A stretch of 64,000 bases of DNA, from positions 89,005 to 153,004 of the forward strand of contig JANSXT010000011.1 of NCBI GenBank assembly GCA_024742765.1. Direction: 5' to 3'. Position numbers and translations under genes: made by a program. This DNA is from Phyllobacteriaceae bacterium. GTDB taxonomy: Bacteria; Pseudomonadota; Alphaproteobacteria; Rhizobiales; Rhizobiaceae. The notes under the pieces are model-generated. The model worked only from the letters and a program-made list of their open reading frames with translations. It made no database searches and was not told the origin of the DNA. Shown here piece after piece: positions 9,111 through 18,009 of the stretch (position 1 is the first letter of the stretch; each line of letters opens with the position of its first letter).

Positions 9111-10607
9111 ATGGCAGCGGCAACGAACGGCGCCCTGGTCGACATGAAGGGCGTGACCAAACGCTACGGCGGCGTCACGGCGCTTGATGGTGTCGATTTC
9201 ACCGTCAATGCGGGCGAGGCGGTGTGTCTTGCCGGCGAGAACGGCTCGGGCAAGTCAACGCTCATCAAGATCCTGTCGGGCGTCGAACAGCCGACGGCCG
9301 GCACGATTTCCATCAACGGCACCGAACGCACCAATCTCAATCCGCGCGTGTCAGCCGCCGCCGGCGTGATGGTAATCTTCCAGGATTTTTCGCTGTTTCC
9401 GAACATGTCGGTCGCCGAGAACATCGCCTTTTCGACCCAGCTTGGCCAGAACCGCACCCTGTTCGACCGCGGCCATGCGCGCAAGCTGGCGCAGTCCGTC
9501 CTCGAACGGATCGGCGTCGACATCGCGCTCGATGCGCGGGTCGAAAGCCTGCCCGTCGCGCACAAGCAACTCGTCGCCATCTGCCGGGCGCTGGCCTCAG
9601 AAGCGCGGCTGATCATCATGGACGAGCCGACCACCGCGCTGACCGAGCGCGAGGTGCGGTCGCTTCTGGCCATCATCCGGAGACTGAAGGAGGAGGGCGT
9701 TGCCGTCCTCTTCGTCAGCCACAAGCTGGCCGAGGTGCTCGAGGTCTGCGAAAAAGTGTTCGTCCTGCGCAACGGCAAGAAGGTCGCCGAGGGGCCGGCG
9801 ACGGATTTCGACGCCGCCTCGCTGACCCGCCACATGACCGGCCGCGACGTGCCCGAAGCGCCGCCGAGCGCGGTCACCGAAGGCTCGAAAACGCTTCTGG
9901 ATGTCGAGAACCTGTCGAAAGACGGCGCGTTCGATAATGTCAGCTTTGCATTGAAGGCGGGCGAGGTGCTTGGCGTCTCCGGCCTTCTGGGCAGCGGGCG
10001 CACCTCGCTCGCAAAGGCCTTGTTCGGGCTGGTTGAACCCGACAGCGGCACCATCCGGCTCGACGGCGAGGCGTTTGCGCTCGGCGATCCGATCGCCGCG
10101 GCTTCCGCCGGTATTGGCTATGTGCCCGAGGACCGGCTGACCGAGGGCCTGTTCCTGACCCAGTCGATCGCCCGCAACATCGCCGTCGGCCGGCTGGACG
10201 CCCATGAAAAGCGCGGCTTTCTCGATCTGGGCGCACTCATGTCGGAAGCAACCGACTGGCTGACCCGGCTGAAGGTCAAGGCGCCGGACCCGCAGGCGCC
10301 GGTGCGCTCATTGTCCGGCGGCAACCAGCAGCGGGTGGCGCTCGCGCGCTGGCTGTCGCGGGCGCCCCGCGTTCTGGTGCTGAACGGTCCGAGCGTCGGT
10401 GTCGATGTCGGCTCGAAGGCCGACATTCACGACATTATTCGCGATCTGGCCCGCTCGGGCATCGGCGTGATCGTCATCTCCGACGATCTGCCCGAACTCC
10501 TGGCCACATGCCACCGCATCTTGGTCATGAAGGCGGGTCGGGTGGTCGACGAGATCGCCGGCAATTCGGTGACCGAAGACGAACTGGCGCACAGGTTGGC
10601 ATCATGA
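9111..10607 (+). CDS. Sugar ABC transporter double-NBD ATP-binding protein (RbsA/LsrA-type)
   Basis: Tandem nucleotide-binding subunit of a carbohydrate importer, 498 residues, at the inner face of the membrane. NBD1 has Walker A GENGSGKST (42-50), Walker B IIMDEPT (168-174) and switch His204, but its signature is degenerate (LPVAHKQ, 147-153). NBD2 has a Lys-less Walker A (GLLGSGRTS, 291-299), an intact signature LSGGNQQ (401-407), a degenerate Walker B (VLVLNGPS, 421-428, no Asp-Glu) and Asp458 instead of the switch His. So only one composite ATP site is canonical. It overlaps the next permease gene by ATGA. Confidence 0.92.
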   Translation: MAAATNGALVDMKGVTKRYGGVTALDGVDFTVNAGEAVCLAGENGSGKSTLIKILSGVEQPTAGTISINGTERTNLNPRVSAAAGVMVIFQDFSLFPNMSVAENIAFSTQLGQNRTLFDRGHARKLAQSVLERIGVDIALDARVESLPVAHKQLVAICRALASEARLIIMDEPTTALTEREVRSLLAIIRRLKEEGVAVLFVSHKLAEVLEVCEKVFVLRNGKKVAEGPATDFDAASLTRHMTGRDVPEAPPSAVTEGSKTLLDVENLSKDGAFDNVSFALKAGEVLGVSGLLGSGRTSLAKALFGLVEPDSGTIRLDGEAFALGDPIAAASAGIGYVPEDRLTEGLFLTQSIARNIAVGRLDAHEKRGFLDLGALMSEATDWLTRLKVKAPDPQAPVRSLSGGNQQRVALARWLSRAPRVLVLNGPSVGVDVGSKADIHDIIRDLARSGIGVIVISDDLPELLATCHRILVMKAGRVVDEIAGNSVTEDELAHRLAS

Positions 10608-11605
10608 GCGGCCTCTTGCCCGAAGGGTTCTGGACCCGCAACGAGACGCTGGTGGCGATCGTCATCATCCTGTTCTGCATCGTTGCGACCCTGTCCGACC
10701 CGCTGTTCTTTTCGGCAACCACGCTGACCGACCTTTTGCGCGCCTCGATCGTACTCGGCATTTTGGCGGTTGCCGCCATGCTTGTGCTGATCTCGGGTGG
10801 CATTGATGTCAGCTTCACCGCCGTCGCCGTCTTTGCCATGTATGCGACGACCGTCTTCACGCTGGCGGTCGCGCCCGAAATGCCCTGGTTTGTGATCTTT
10901 GCGATCTCGATCGGCATCGGCGCCTGCCTTGGCGCGATCAACGGCATCTTTATCGCCGGCTTCGGCCTTCCGACGCTGATCGTCACGCTCGGCACGCTGT
11001 CGGTGTTTCGCGGCTTCCTTCTGACCTTTGTCGGCTCGCAGCGCATCTCCGCCCTGCCGCCGGAAATGCGGGAATTTTCGCGCATGATGATCACCCGCGG
11101 CACCACCGAGGCGGGCAATTTCTATGCCTTGCCCTGGGCGTTCGCCGCGCTGGTCTTCGTCGTCGTCCTGACCTGGTTCATCCTGCACAGGACGATGCTC
11201 GGCCGGTCCATCTTCGCCATCGGCGGATCGGTCGAAAGCGCCCGGCGCATCGGCATCAATGTCGGCGCGACGCAGTTCTTCGTCTATGTCTATGTCGGCG
11301 CGCTGGCCGGCCTCGCCGGAATCATCCACGGTGCGATGGGCCGCATGGCCGACCCGTTCTCGCTGGTCGGGCTGGAACTGTCGGTCATCGCCGCCGTCGT
11401 TCTCGGCGGCGCGCGCCTGATCGGCGGCTACGGCACCATCACCGGCACGCTTCTGGGCGTCGCGCTGATCGTTCTGGTGCAGAACAGCCTGATCGTCGTC
11501 GGCATCCCGTCCACCTGGCAGTCGGTGACGATCGGCCTCCTGATCCTTCTGGGCACCGGGCTTCCAGCCTGGCAGGCCAAGCGCGCCGCCGCACGGGCCG
11601 CATGA
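10604..11605 (+). CDS. Sugar ABC transporter permease 1
   Basis: Inner-membrane permease of 333 residues, BPD_transp_2 (RbsC/LsrC) family, with about eight to ten hydrophobic segments. The family motif ISGGIDVSF appears after the second or third segment, and VVLGGARLIGGYGTITGTLLG near the C-terminus is also typical. I chose the ATG at 10604, overlapping the ATPase stop codon by four bases (ATGA), which implies translational coupling. It probably forms a heterodimer with the next permease. Confidence 0.9.
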   Translation: MSGLLPEGFWTRNETLVAIVIILFCIVATLSDPLFFSATTLTDLLRASIVLGILAVAAMLVLISGGIDVSFTAVAVFAMYATTVFTLAVAPEMPWFVIFAISIGIGACLGAINGIFIAGFGLPTLIVTLGTLSVFRGFLLTFVGSQRISALPPEMREFSRMMITRGTTEAGNFYALPWAFAALVFVVVLTWFILHRTMLGRSIFAIGGSVESARRIGINVGATQFFVYVYVGALAGLAGIIHGAMGRMADPFSLVGLELSVIAAVVLGGARLIGGYGTITGTLLGVALIVLVQNSLIVVGIPSTWQSVTIGLLILLGTGLPAWQAKRAAARAA

Positions 11606-11614
11606 GGTAATTCG

Positions 11615-12634
11615 ATGTCAGCATCCCACGCCCGCACCGTCATGACGTCGACGCCCGAGTTCCGGCTCGCCGTGATCGCCGTGGCCGTGTTTGCGATCAT
11701 GTCGGTCCTGTCGCCCGACCGGTTCCTGTCGGCGCAGAACCTGACATCGATGGCCTTCCAGTTCCCCGAATTCGCCATTCTGGCGCTGGCCATGACGATC
11801 ACCATGATGACCGGCGGCATCGACCTGTCCGTCGTCGGCGTTGCCAACCTGTCTGCCGTTGTCGCCGCGATCATCCTGACGCAATTCGCGAGCCCGGACA
11901 TGGATGTGCAGCAATCGCTCGTCTGGCTGGTGGTCGCGATCATCGCCGCGCTGACGGTCGGCGCCGTGGCCGGGCTCCTGAACGGCGTGCTCGTCGCCTG
12001 GTTTGGCTTGCCGCCGATCCTCGCAACGCTCGGCTCGGGTCTCGTCTTCACCGGCTTTGCCGTCGCCATGACCGGCGGCAGTGCGGTGATGGGCTTTCCC
12101 GATGTGGTCGCCTGGCTCGGCAATGAGCGGCTGATTGGCATTCCAGTGCCGCTGATCGTATTCGCGCTTCTGGCGCTGGGGCTCCACATCGTTCTGACAC
12201 GGACCAGCTTCGGCCTGAAGGCGACCATGTATGGCGCCAATCCGCTCGCCGCCTTCTTCGCCGCCATCGATATCAACAGGCTTTTGATCCGCGTCTATGT
12301 CACCGCCGGCATGTTCTCCTCGGTGGCCGGCCTTGTGATCATGAGCCGCGCCAATTCAGCCAAGGCCGACTATGGCTCAAGCTACCTGCTGCTCGCCGTT
12401 CTGATCGCGGTTCTGGGCGGCGTGAACCCCTATGGCGGCTATGGCCGGGTGATCGGCGTCGTGCTGGCGGTCCTGTCCATGCAGTTCCTGTCGAGCGGGC
12501 TCAACATGCTGCAGGTTTCCAATTTTGCCCGCGAACTGATCTGGGGCGCGCTGTTGATTTTCGTCATGGTCGTCAACACGCGGCAGGGGCCGGGGCTGGC
12601 GAGCCTTTTCAAGAAGACAAAGCCCACGGGCTGA
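11615..12634 (+). CDS. Sugar ABC transporter permease 2
   Basis: Second BPD_transp_2 family permease, 339 residues, starting nine bases after permease 1. It carries TGGIDLSVVGVANLSA, the counterpart of the GGIDVS motif in its partner, and AVLGGVNPYGGYGRVIG near the C-terminus. The hydrophobic pattern predicts eight to ten membrane spans with a short basic C-terminal tail (LFKKTKP). Two non-identical permeases are expected for a transporter with a single tandem ATPase. Confidence 0.9.
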   Translation: MSASHARTVMTSTPEFRLAVIAVAVFAIMSVLSPDRFLSAQNLTSMAFQFPEFAILALAMTITMMTGGIDLSVVGVANLSAVVAAIILTQFASPDMDVQQSLVWLVVAIIAALTVGAVAGLLNGVLVAWFGLPPILATLGSGLVFTGFAVAMTGGSAVMGFPDVVAWLGNERLIGIPVPLIVFALLALGLHIVLTRTSFGLKATMYGANPLAAFFAAIDINRLLIRVYVTAGMFSSVAGLVIMSRANSAKADYGSSYLLLAVLIAVLGGVNPYGGYGRVIGVVLAVLSMQFLSSGLNMLQVSNFARELIWGALLIFVMVVNTRQGPGLASLFKKTKPTG

Positions 12635-12647
12635 CCGGGAGGAAAAG

Positions 12648-13649
12648 ATGAAGAAGATCCTGAACGACCCCAACGCCTATGTCGACGAGATGCTGGCCGG
12701 TCTTGTGGCGGCTCATCCCGAGCACTACCGGCTGCATGGCGACAGCGGCAAGGTCGTCGCCCGCGCCACCGCCGGCAAGGACGGCAAGGTCGGCCTCGTC
12801 ACCGGCGGCGGCTCTGGCCATCTGCCGGTCTTCACCGGCTATGTCGGCACGGGATTGCTCGACGCTTGCGCCATCGGCGACGTGTTCGCTTCGCCCAGCG
12901 CCGAGCAGATGGCCGACGCGATCCGCGCCGCCGATCAGGGCGCCGGCGTCCTGCGCCTTTACGGCAATTATGGCGGCGACGTGATGAATTTCGACATGGC
13001 CGGCGATCTGGTCGAGTTCGAGGACATCACCTGCACGACCGTCCTTCTTGCCGACGATGTCGCCTCGGCCCCGCCCGAGGAAGCCGAAAAGCGGCGCGGC
13101 GTCGCCGGAATGGTCTATGCCTTCAAGATGGCGGGTGCCGCCGCCGAGGGGGGCAGGGACCTCGATGCCGTCACCGCCGTTGCGCAGAAGGCCGCCGACG
13201 CGTGCCGCTCGATCGGCGCCGCCCTCAGCCCGTGCACCGTGCCGCAGGCCGGCAAGCCCACTTTCGAGATCGGCGAGGACGAGATGGAAATGGGCATGGG
13301 CATCCATGGCGAGCCCGGCGTCTGGCGTGGCAAGCTGCGCACGGCAGACGAAATCGCCGACGAGATGATGGACCGCCTGCTCGAGGACATGCCGCTCAAG
13401 GCCGGCGACCGCGTCTCCGTCATGGTCAATTCGCTGGGCGCGACGCCGCCCGAGGAACTCTACATCCTCTACCGCATCGTCAAAAAACGGCTGGAAGGCG
13501 AGGGCGCCACGATCGTCATGCCGCTGGTCGGCCGCTATGCCACCTCAATGGAGATGGCGGGCGTCTCCTTCACCCTGTGCAAGCTGGATGACGAACTCGA
13601 AAAGCTGCTCAACGCGCCCTGCGACTGCGCTTTCTGGAGGGTCGGATGA
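12648..13649 (+). CDS. Dihydroxyacetone kinase-type subunit DhaK
   Basis: Substrate-binding subunit of a ketose kinase, 333 residues. DhaK binds dihydroxyacetone covalently through a histidine; the matching motif MEMGMGIHGEPG places it at His220, and GGGSGHLP at 53-60 is the other conserved loop. The gene follows permease 2 by 13 bases with a GGGAGGAAAAG site and overlaps dhaL by ATGA. No PTS subunit DhaM is present in the window. In this context the substrate is probably the ketose brought in by the ABC transporter, perhaps a tetrulose rather than dihydroxyacetone. Confidence 0.88.
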   Translation: MKKILNDPNAYVDEMLAGLVAAHPEHYRLHGDSGKVVARATAGKDGKVGLVTGGGSGHLPVFTGYVGTGLLDACAIGDVFASPSAEQMADAIRAADQGAGVLRLYGNYGGDVMNFDMAGDLVEFEDITCTTVLLADDVASAPPEEAEKRRGVAGMVYAFKMAGAAAEGGRDLDAVTAVAQKAADACRSIGAALSPCTVPQAGKPTFEIGEDEMEMGMGIHGEPGVWRGKLRTADEIADEMMDRLLEDMPLKAGDRVSVMVNSLGATPPEELYILYRIVKKRLEGEGATIVMPLVGRYATSMEMAGVSFTLCKLDDELEKLLNAPCDCAFWRVG

Positions 13650-14260
13650 GCATCGACCGCGCAGCGCTCGTCGCCGGCATCGACCGGCTCGCGGCCGCCA
13701 TGGAGCGCGATTTCGACATGCTCAACAGCGCCGACGGGGCGCTTGGTGATGGCGATCTGGGCGTGACGATGACGCGCGGCATGCGGCTGGTCGCCGAAAA
13801 GGCGCCCGATCTGCCCGACGATCTGGGCATGGCGCTTCTGCAATGCGCCCAGGCCTTCACCAAATCGTCGGGCTCGTCCTACGGCACGCTTCTGGCGACC
13901 GGGCTGATGGCAATCGCCAAGGCGGTCAAGGGCGAAACCGAAGTCGGCGCCGAACGGGTCTCGGACCTTGTGGCCACGGCCCGCGACCAGATGCAGGCGC
14001 GGGGCAAGGCGGATCTGGGCGGCAAGACGGTGCTCGACAGTCTCGATGCTGTCGCGTCGGCAACCAAAGGGCTGAGCGAACCGGACGCCGTCGCCGATGC
14101 GGCGGCGCGCGCCGTCGACGCAGCTCTCGACGCGTTCCGCGACAAGAAAGCCACCATCGGCCGCGCCCGCATCTTCGGCGAAAAAAGCGTCGGCATGGAC
14201 GATCCGGGCATGCTCGCCATGCAGCGCATCGTCAAGGCGCTGGCCGACCGGCAGGACTAG
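13646..14260 (+). CDS. Dihydroxyacetone kinase-type subunit DhaL (ADP/ATP-binding)
   Basis: Nucleotide-binding partner of DhaK, 204 residues. Alignment from memory with E. coli DhaL matches the Mg2+-binding aspartates D30, D35 and D37 at the same residue numbers, within LNSADGALGDGDLG. The histidine that normally follows D37 is leucine (L38). Other conserved parts are KSSGSSYG (73-80), GGKTVLDSLD (125-134) and a C-terminal GEKSVGMDDPG. In PTS-type systems DhaL carries ADP that DhaM re-phosphorylates; here no DhaM is seen, so direct use of ATP is the simpler reading. Confidence 0.87.
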   Translation: MSIDRAALVAGIDRLAAAMERDFDMLNSADGALGDGDLGVTMTRGMRLVAEKAPDLPDDLGMALLQCAQAFTKSSGSSYGTLLATGLMAIAKAVKGETEVGAERVSDLVATARDQMQARGKADLGGKTVLDSLDAVASATKGLSEPDAVADAAARAVDAALDAFRDKKATIGRARIFGEKSVGMDDPGMLAMQRIVKALADRQD

Positions 14261-14296
14261 CCCCGCCGGCAAGGCTGACCACACCGGCGAACCGCA

Positions 14297-15385
14297 TCAG
14301 ATCAGCGGGTCGAGCCCGCCATAATGGCGGTCCGGATAGTCCGCATGCAGCGCCTGGTCGGCTTCAGTGAAGCGGCTGCGTGCGAAATTGTGCTGGTGCC
14401 AATAGGGATAGATGAGCGGCAGCCGGCTGGCATCGTTCAGCGTCTGCAGTTCGTCTTCGGTGAGCACGAGATCGACCGCGCCGAAATTGTCGGTGAACTG
14501 GCCGGCATTGCGCCCGCCCACGACGAGCGACGAGATGGCCGGCCGGCTGAGCAGCCACGCCAGCGCCACCTGCGCCGCCGAAACGCCGCGCGCCTCGCCG
14601 ATCCCGACCAACGCATCGACGATCCCCCACAGCCGTTCCTCGTCGCGGATCGGCGGTTCGTTCCAGCCCGCCGCCTGCCGCGAGCCTTCCGGCGCATCGG
14701 CGCCGCGCCGGTGCTTGCCGGTCAGAAGCCCTGCCGCGAGCGGGCTCCAGACCAGAACGCCCAGGCCCTGGTCGACCGACAGCGGCAGCAGCTCATATTC
14801 GGCCTCGCGCGCTTCGAGCGTGTAATGGATTTGCTGGGTCGCGAACCGCGCCCCGCCGGCGCGGTCGGCGGCGGCCAGCGATTTCATCACATGCCATGCC
14901 GCATAGTTTGAGCAGCCCGGATAGCGGATCTTGCCCTGCTGCACGAGCGTGTCGAGCGCGGCCATCGTCTCTTCCACCGGCGTCGTGCCGTCCCATTCGT
15001 GGATGTAATAGATGTCGATATGATCGCGCCGCAGCCGTTTGAGCGAGCGCTCGCATTCGCGGATCAGGTGAAAGCGCGAAGCGCCTTCATCATTGGGCCC
15101 ATTGCCGATCCGCATCCGTGCCTTGGAGGTGACAAGAAGATCGTCCTGGTCGGCCCTTTCGTCGAGCACTTCGCCCAAAATCTCCTCGGACGTGCCGGTC
15201 GAATACATGTTGGCCGTGTCGAAAAGGTTGACGCCATTGTCGGCGCACAGCGCCACCAGCTCGCGCGCCTCGGCCACACCCTGCTTGCCGACCATGGCGA
15301 ACGGGCCTTCGCCGCCGAAGGTGAAGGTGCCCATGGTGATGGCCGAGACCTTCAGGCCGGTCCGGCCGAGCGTCCTGTACTGCAT
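14297..15385 (-). CDS. Aldo/keto reductase
   Basis: NADPH-dependent oxidoreductase of the AKR superfamily, 362 residues. The tetrad is D56 and Y61 (FDTANMY), K88 (VTSKAR) and H129 (YYIHEWDG). CSNYAAWHV and VVGGRNAGQFTDN give the expected NADP-binding strands. The start at 15385 has a GGGAGG site; the in-frame ATG at 15436 adds 17 atypical residues. It converges on dhaL with a 36-base gap, so it may serve the same sugar pathway by oxidising or reducing a polyol/aldehyde form of the substrate. That link is inferred from position only. Confidence 0.88.
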   Translation of the reverse strand: MQYRTLGRTGLKVSAITMGTFTFGGEGPFAMVGKQGVAEARELVALCADNGVNLFDTANMYSTGTSEEILGEVLDERADQDDLLVTSKARMRIGNGPNDEGASRFHLIRECERSLKRLRRDHIDIYYIHEWDGTTPVEETMAALDTLVQQGKIRYPGCSNYAAWHVMKSLAAADRAGGARFATQQIHYTLEAREAEYELLPLSVDQGLGVLVWSPLAAGLLTGKHRRGADAPEGSRQAAGWNEPPIRDEERLWGIVDALVGIGEARGVSAAQVALAWLLSRPAISSLVVGGRNAGQFTDNFGAVDLVLTEDELQTLNDASRLPLIYPYWHQHNFARSRFTEADQALHADYPDRHYGGLDPLI

Positions 15386-15563
15386 ATTTTGCCTCCCGCA
15401 TTGTCCGTGATGGCCGCTGCGGCAGGAGTGCCGCACGCCGGTCTGCGCGCCCGCATCAATTGTGCATCATGGCGCCGGTGAGGCCAAGGCTTGAACGGCG
15501 ATTTGTGCTGGTTTTTCCGTGCGTTCGCCCAGGCGGGCGGGGTCGCCGCGCTGGCCGCAGACG

Positions 15564-15594
15564 GTGTCCCACGGTTGGTTTTTGCGTGGGACAC
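15564..15594. repeat. Perfect 10-bp inverted repeat downstream of tRNA-Leu
   Basis: GTGTCCCACG (15564-15573) pairs with CGTGGGACAC (15585-15594) around an 11-base loop. It lies about 47 bases past the 3' end of the tRNA gene (transcribed leftwards) and about 180 bases before the aldo/keto reductase start. No T-run follows on either strand. It may help end tRNA transcription or be an operator. Confidence 0.5.
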
Positions 15595-15640
15595 ATCGGG
15601 CCGTTTTGGCCTTGTTTCTGCTGTCTTTTCCAGAGGGGAA

Positions 15641-15725
15641 TGGTGCGGCCGAGAAGACTCGAACTTCCACGGGTTGCCCCACAGCGACCTCAACGCTGCG
15701 CGTCTACCAATTCCGCCACGGCCGC
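15641..15725 (-). tRNA. tRNA-Leu (anticodon GAG)
   Basis: The minus strand folds as a class II tRNA of 85 bases. Acceptor GCGGCCG pairs with CGGCCGC, followed by A and an encoded CCA (15641-15643). The D-arm GGAATTGGTAGAC and T-arm GTTCGAGTC are canonical. The anticodon stem CAGCG/CGCTG encloses the loop TTGAGGT, giving anticodon GAG (CUC/CUU codons). A long variable arm is present, as expected for leucine. Confidence 0.95.
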
Positions 15726-15924
15726 ACACCGCCAGAATGACCCGCATGGGCGGGCTCGCAGCCGATAGCAAACCCGATTCCATTGCACAAGGGCGTCGCC
15801 GGCGATTTTCCCGCGCCGCGCGCTTGCCCGGCCGAACCCTTTACCCGCCCGCCGCGATCGCTTATCTGCGCGGTGCAACAGAACCACCCGCATGTGTTGG
15901 CGGGACTGGAAAGGAGATCAGACC

Positions 15925-17916
15925 ATGGCCGCTTCCGGCAGTGTTTCCCTTGTTTTTCCCGATGGCTCCGAACGCAGCTACGATGCCGGCACGACCGGCC
16001 GGGCCGTTGCCGAATCCATCTCAAAATCGCTCGCCAAGAAGGCGGTCGCCATCGCGCTCGAGGGCGAATTGCGCGATCTGGCCGATCCGGTGGCCGACGG
16101 CGCGATCGAGATCGTCACCCGCGACGATCCGCGCGCGCTCGAACTGATCCGGCACGATGCGGCCCATGTGATGGCTGAAGCGGTGCAGGAGCTCTGGCCG
16201 GGCACGCAGGTGACCATAGGTCCGGTGATCGACAATGGCTTTTACTATGATTTCGCCAAGAACGAGCCGTTCACGCCCGACGACCTGCCGGTCATCGAAA
16301 AGAAGATGCGCGAGATCATCAAGCGCAACGCGAAGTTCGAAAAGGCGGTCTGGCCGCGCGACAAGGCCAAGGACGTGTTTGCGGGCATGGGCGAACAGTA
16401 CAAGGTCGAACTGGTCGATGCGATCCCCGAAGGCGAGGACGTCAAGATCTATTCGCAGGGCGACTGGTTTGACCTGTGCCGCGGTCCGCACATGGTCTCC
16501 ACCGGCCAGATCGGCAACGCCTTCAAGCTGACCAAGGTGGCCGGCGCCTATTGGCGCGGCGATTCCGACAATGAGATGCTGTCGCGCATCTACGGCACGG
16601 CATGGTCGACGCAAGAAGAGCTCGACGCCTATCTGCACATGATCGAGGAGGCCGAAAAGCGCGATCACAGGCGCCTTGGCCGCGAGATGGACCTGTTCCA
16701 CTTCCAGGAAGAGGGGCCGGGCACCGTGTTCTGGCATGCCAAGGGCTGGCGCATCTTCCAGACGGTCGTTGCCTATATGCGCCGCCGGCTCGAAGGCGCT
16801 TATGACGAGGTCAACGCGCCGCAGGTGCTGGTCTCCGACCTTTGGGAGACGTCCGGCCATTGGGGTTGGTACAAGGAGAACATGTTCGGCGTGCGCTCCG
16901 CCGATCCCGATGTCGAGGACCAGCGCACTTTCGCGCTCAAGCCGATGAACTGTCCCGGCCATGTGCAGATTTTCAAGCACGGGCTCAAGAGCTATCGCGA
17001 TCTGCCGATCCGCCTCGCCGAATTCGGCGTGGTGCACCGCTATGAGCCGTCCGGCGCGCTACACGGGCTGATGCGGGTGCGGGCCTTCACCCAGGACGAC
17101 GCGCATATTTTCTGCACCGAGGAACAGCTCGAGGCCGAGATCCTGAAGATCAACGATCTGATGATGTCGGTCTATGCCGATTTCGGCTTCGAGAAGGTCG
17201 AGGTGAAGCTGGCGACGCGTCCTGAAAAGCGTGTCGGAACCGATGCGGCCTGGGACCATGCGGAAGGCATTTTGAAATCGTCGCTGCAACGCATGGTCGA
17301 TGAGGACGACCGGATCACGGCGGGCATCAATGAGGGCGAGGGGACGTTTTACGGGCCCAAGTTCGAATATACGCTCAAGGATGCGATCGGCCGCGACTGG
17401 CAGGTCGGAACGACCCAGGTCGACTTCAACCTGCCCGAGCGGTTCGGCGCCTTCTATATCGACTCGGACTCCGAAAAGAAGCAGCCGGTGATGGTCCACC
17501 GTGCGATCTGCGGCTCGATGGAGCGGTTCCTGGGCATCGTGCTCGAGAACTATGCCGGGCATCTGCCGCTCTGGCTGGCGCCGGTGCAGGCGGTGGTGGC
17601 GACAATCACCTCCGAAGCCGATCCCTATGCCGAGGAACTGGCGGCCGCACTGACGCGCGCCGGACTGCATGTCCAGACCGATCTGCGCAACGAGAAGATC
17701 AACTACAAGGTGCGCGAGCATTCGGTGCAGAAGGTGCCGGTGATCCTGGTCTGCGGCCGCCGCGAAGCCGACGAACGCACCGTGTCGATGCGCCGGCTGG
17801 GCTCGCGCGACCAGACCATGCTGGGCTTTGACGAGGTGGTCGCGGCATTGGCCGACGAGGCGACCCCGCCCGACATCAAGCGGGCGCGGCAATCCGATGG
17901 CCGCGCGGCGGCGTAA
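15925..17916 (+). CDS. thrS: Threonyl-tRNA synthetase
   Basis: Charges tRNA-Thr in the cytosol. The 663-residue protein has an N-terminal TGS domain (about residues 1-65), the editing/SAD domain including [25 protein letters not shown], the class II catalytic core with [12 protein letters not shown] (zinc Cys), and motif 3 [16 protein letters not shown]. The C-terminal anticodon-binding domain is also complete. The ATG at 15925 follows AAAGGAGATCAGACC; an ATG at 15892 lacks such a site. No T-box leader is seen, as expected in a proteobacterium. Confidence 0.97.
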   Translation: MAASGSVSLVFPDGSERSYDAGTTGRAVAESISKSLAKKAVAIALEGELRDLADPVADGAIEIVTRDDPRALELIRHDAAHVMAEAVQELWPGTQVTIGPVIDNGFYYDFAKNEPFTPDDLPVIEKKMREIIKRNAKFEKAVWPRDKAKDVFAGMGEQYKVELVDAIPEGEDVKIYSQGDWFDLCRGPHMVSTGQIGNAFKLTKVAGAYWRGDSDNEMLSRIYGTAWSTQEELDAYLHMIEEAEKRDHRRLGREMDLFHFQEEGPGTVFWHAKGWRIFQTVVAYMRRRLEGAYDEVNAPQVLVSDLWETSGHWGWYKENMFGVRSADPDVEDQRTFALKPMNCPGHVQIFKHGLKSYRDLPIRLAEFGVVHRYEPSGALHGLMRVRAFTQDDAHIFCTEEQLEAEILKINDLMMSVYADFGFEKVEVKLATRPEKRVGTDAAWDHAEGILKSSLQRMVDEDDRITAGINEGEGTFYGPKFEYTLKDAIGRDWQVGTTQVDFNLPERFGAFYIDSDSEKKQPVMVHRAICGSMERFLGIVLENYAGHLPLWLAPVQAVVATITSEADPYAEELAAALTRAGLHVQTDLRNEKINYKVREHSVQKVPVILVCGRREADERTVSMRRLGSRDQTMLGFDEVVAALADEATPPDIKRARQSDGRAAA

Positions 17917-17925
17917 ACTCAAACG

Positions 17926-17957
17926 CGATCTTGTCCCGGAAAGGCGGGACAGGATCG
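17926..17957. repeat. Stem-loop repeat after thrS
   Basis: CGATCTTGTCCCG (17926-17938) pairs with CGGGACAGGATCG (17945-17957) around GAAAGG, with one T-G wobble. It starts ten bases after the thrS stop codon. There is no T-run, so it is either a weak terminator or a member of the dispersed REP-like hairpins common between rhizobial genes. Confidence 0.5.
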
Positions 17958-18009
17958 AGCGAACTTGATACATTCGCGCACCACGACCAGGGGCGGGCCG
18001 TCAGCGAAC

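Noticed and set aside
15726..15924. T-box or threonine leader before thrS
   Set aside because: No T-box sequence or run of threonine codons is present; T-boxes are not expected in this group.
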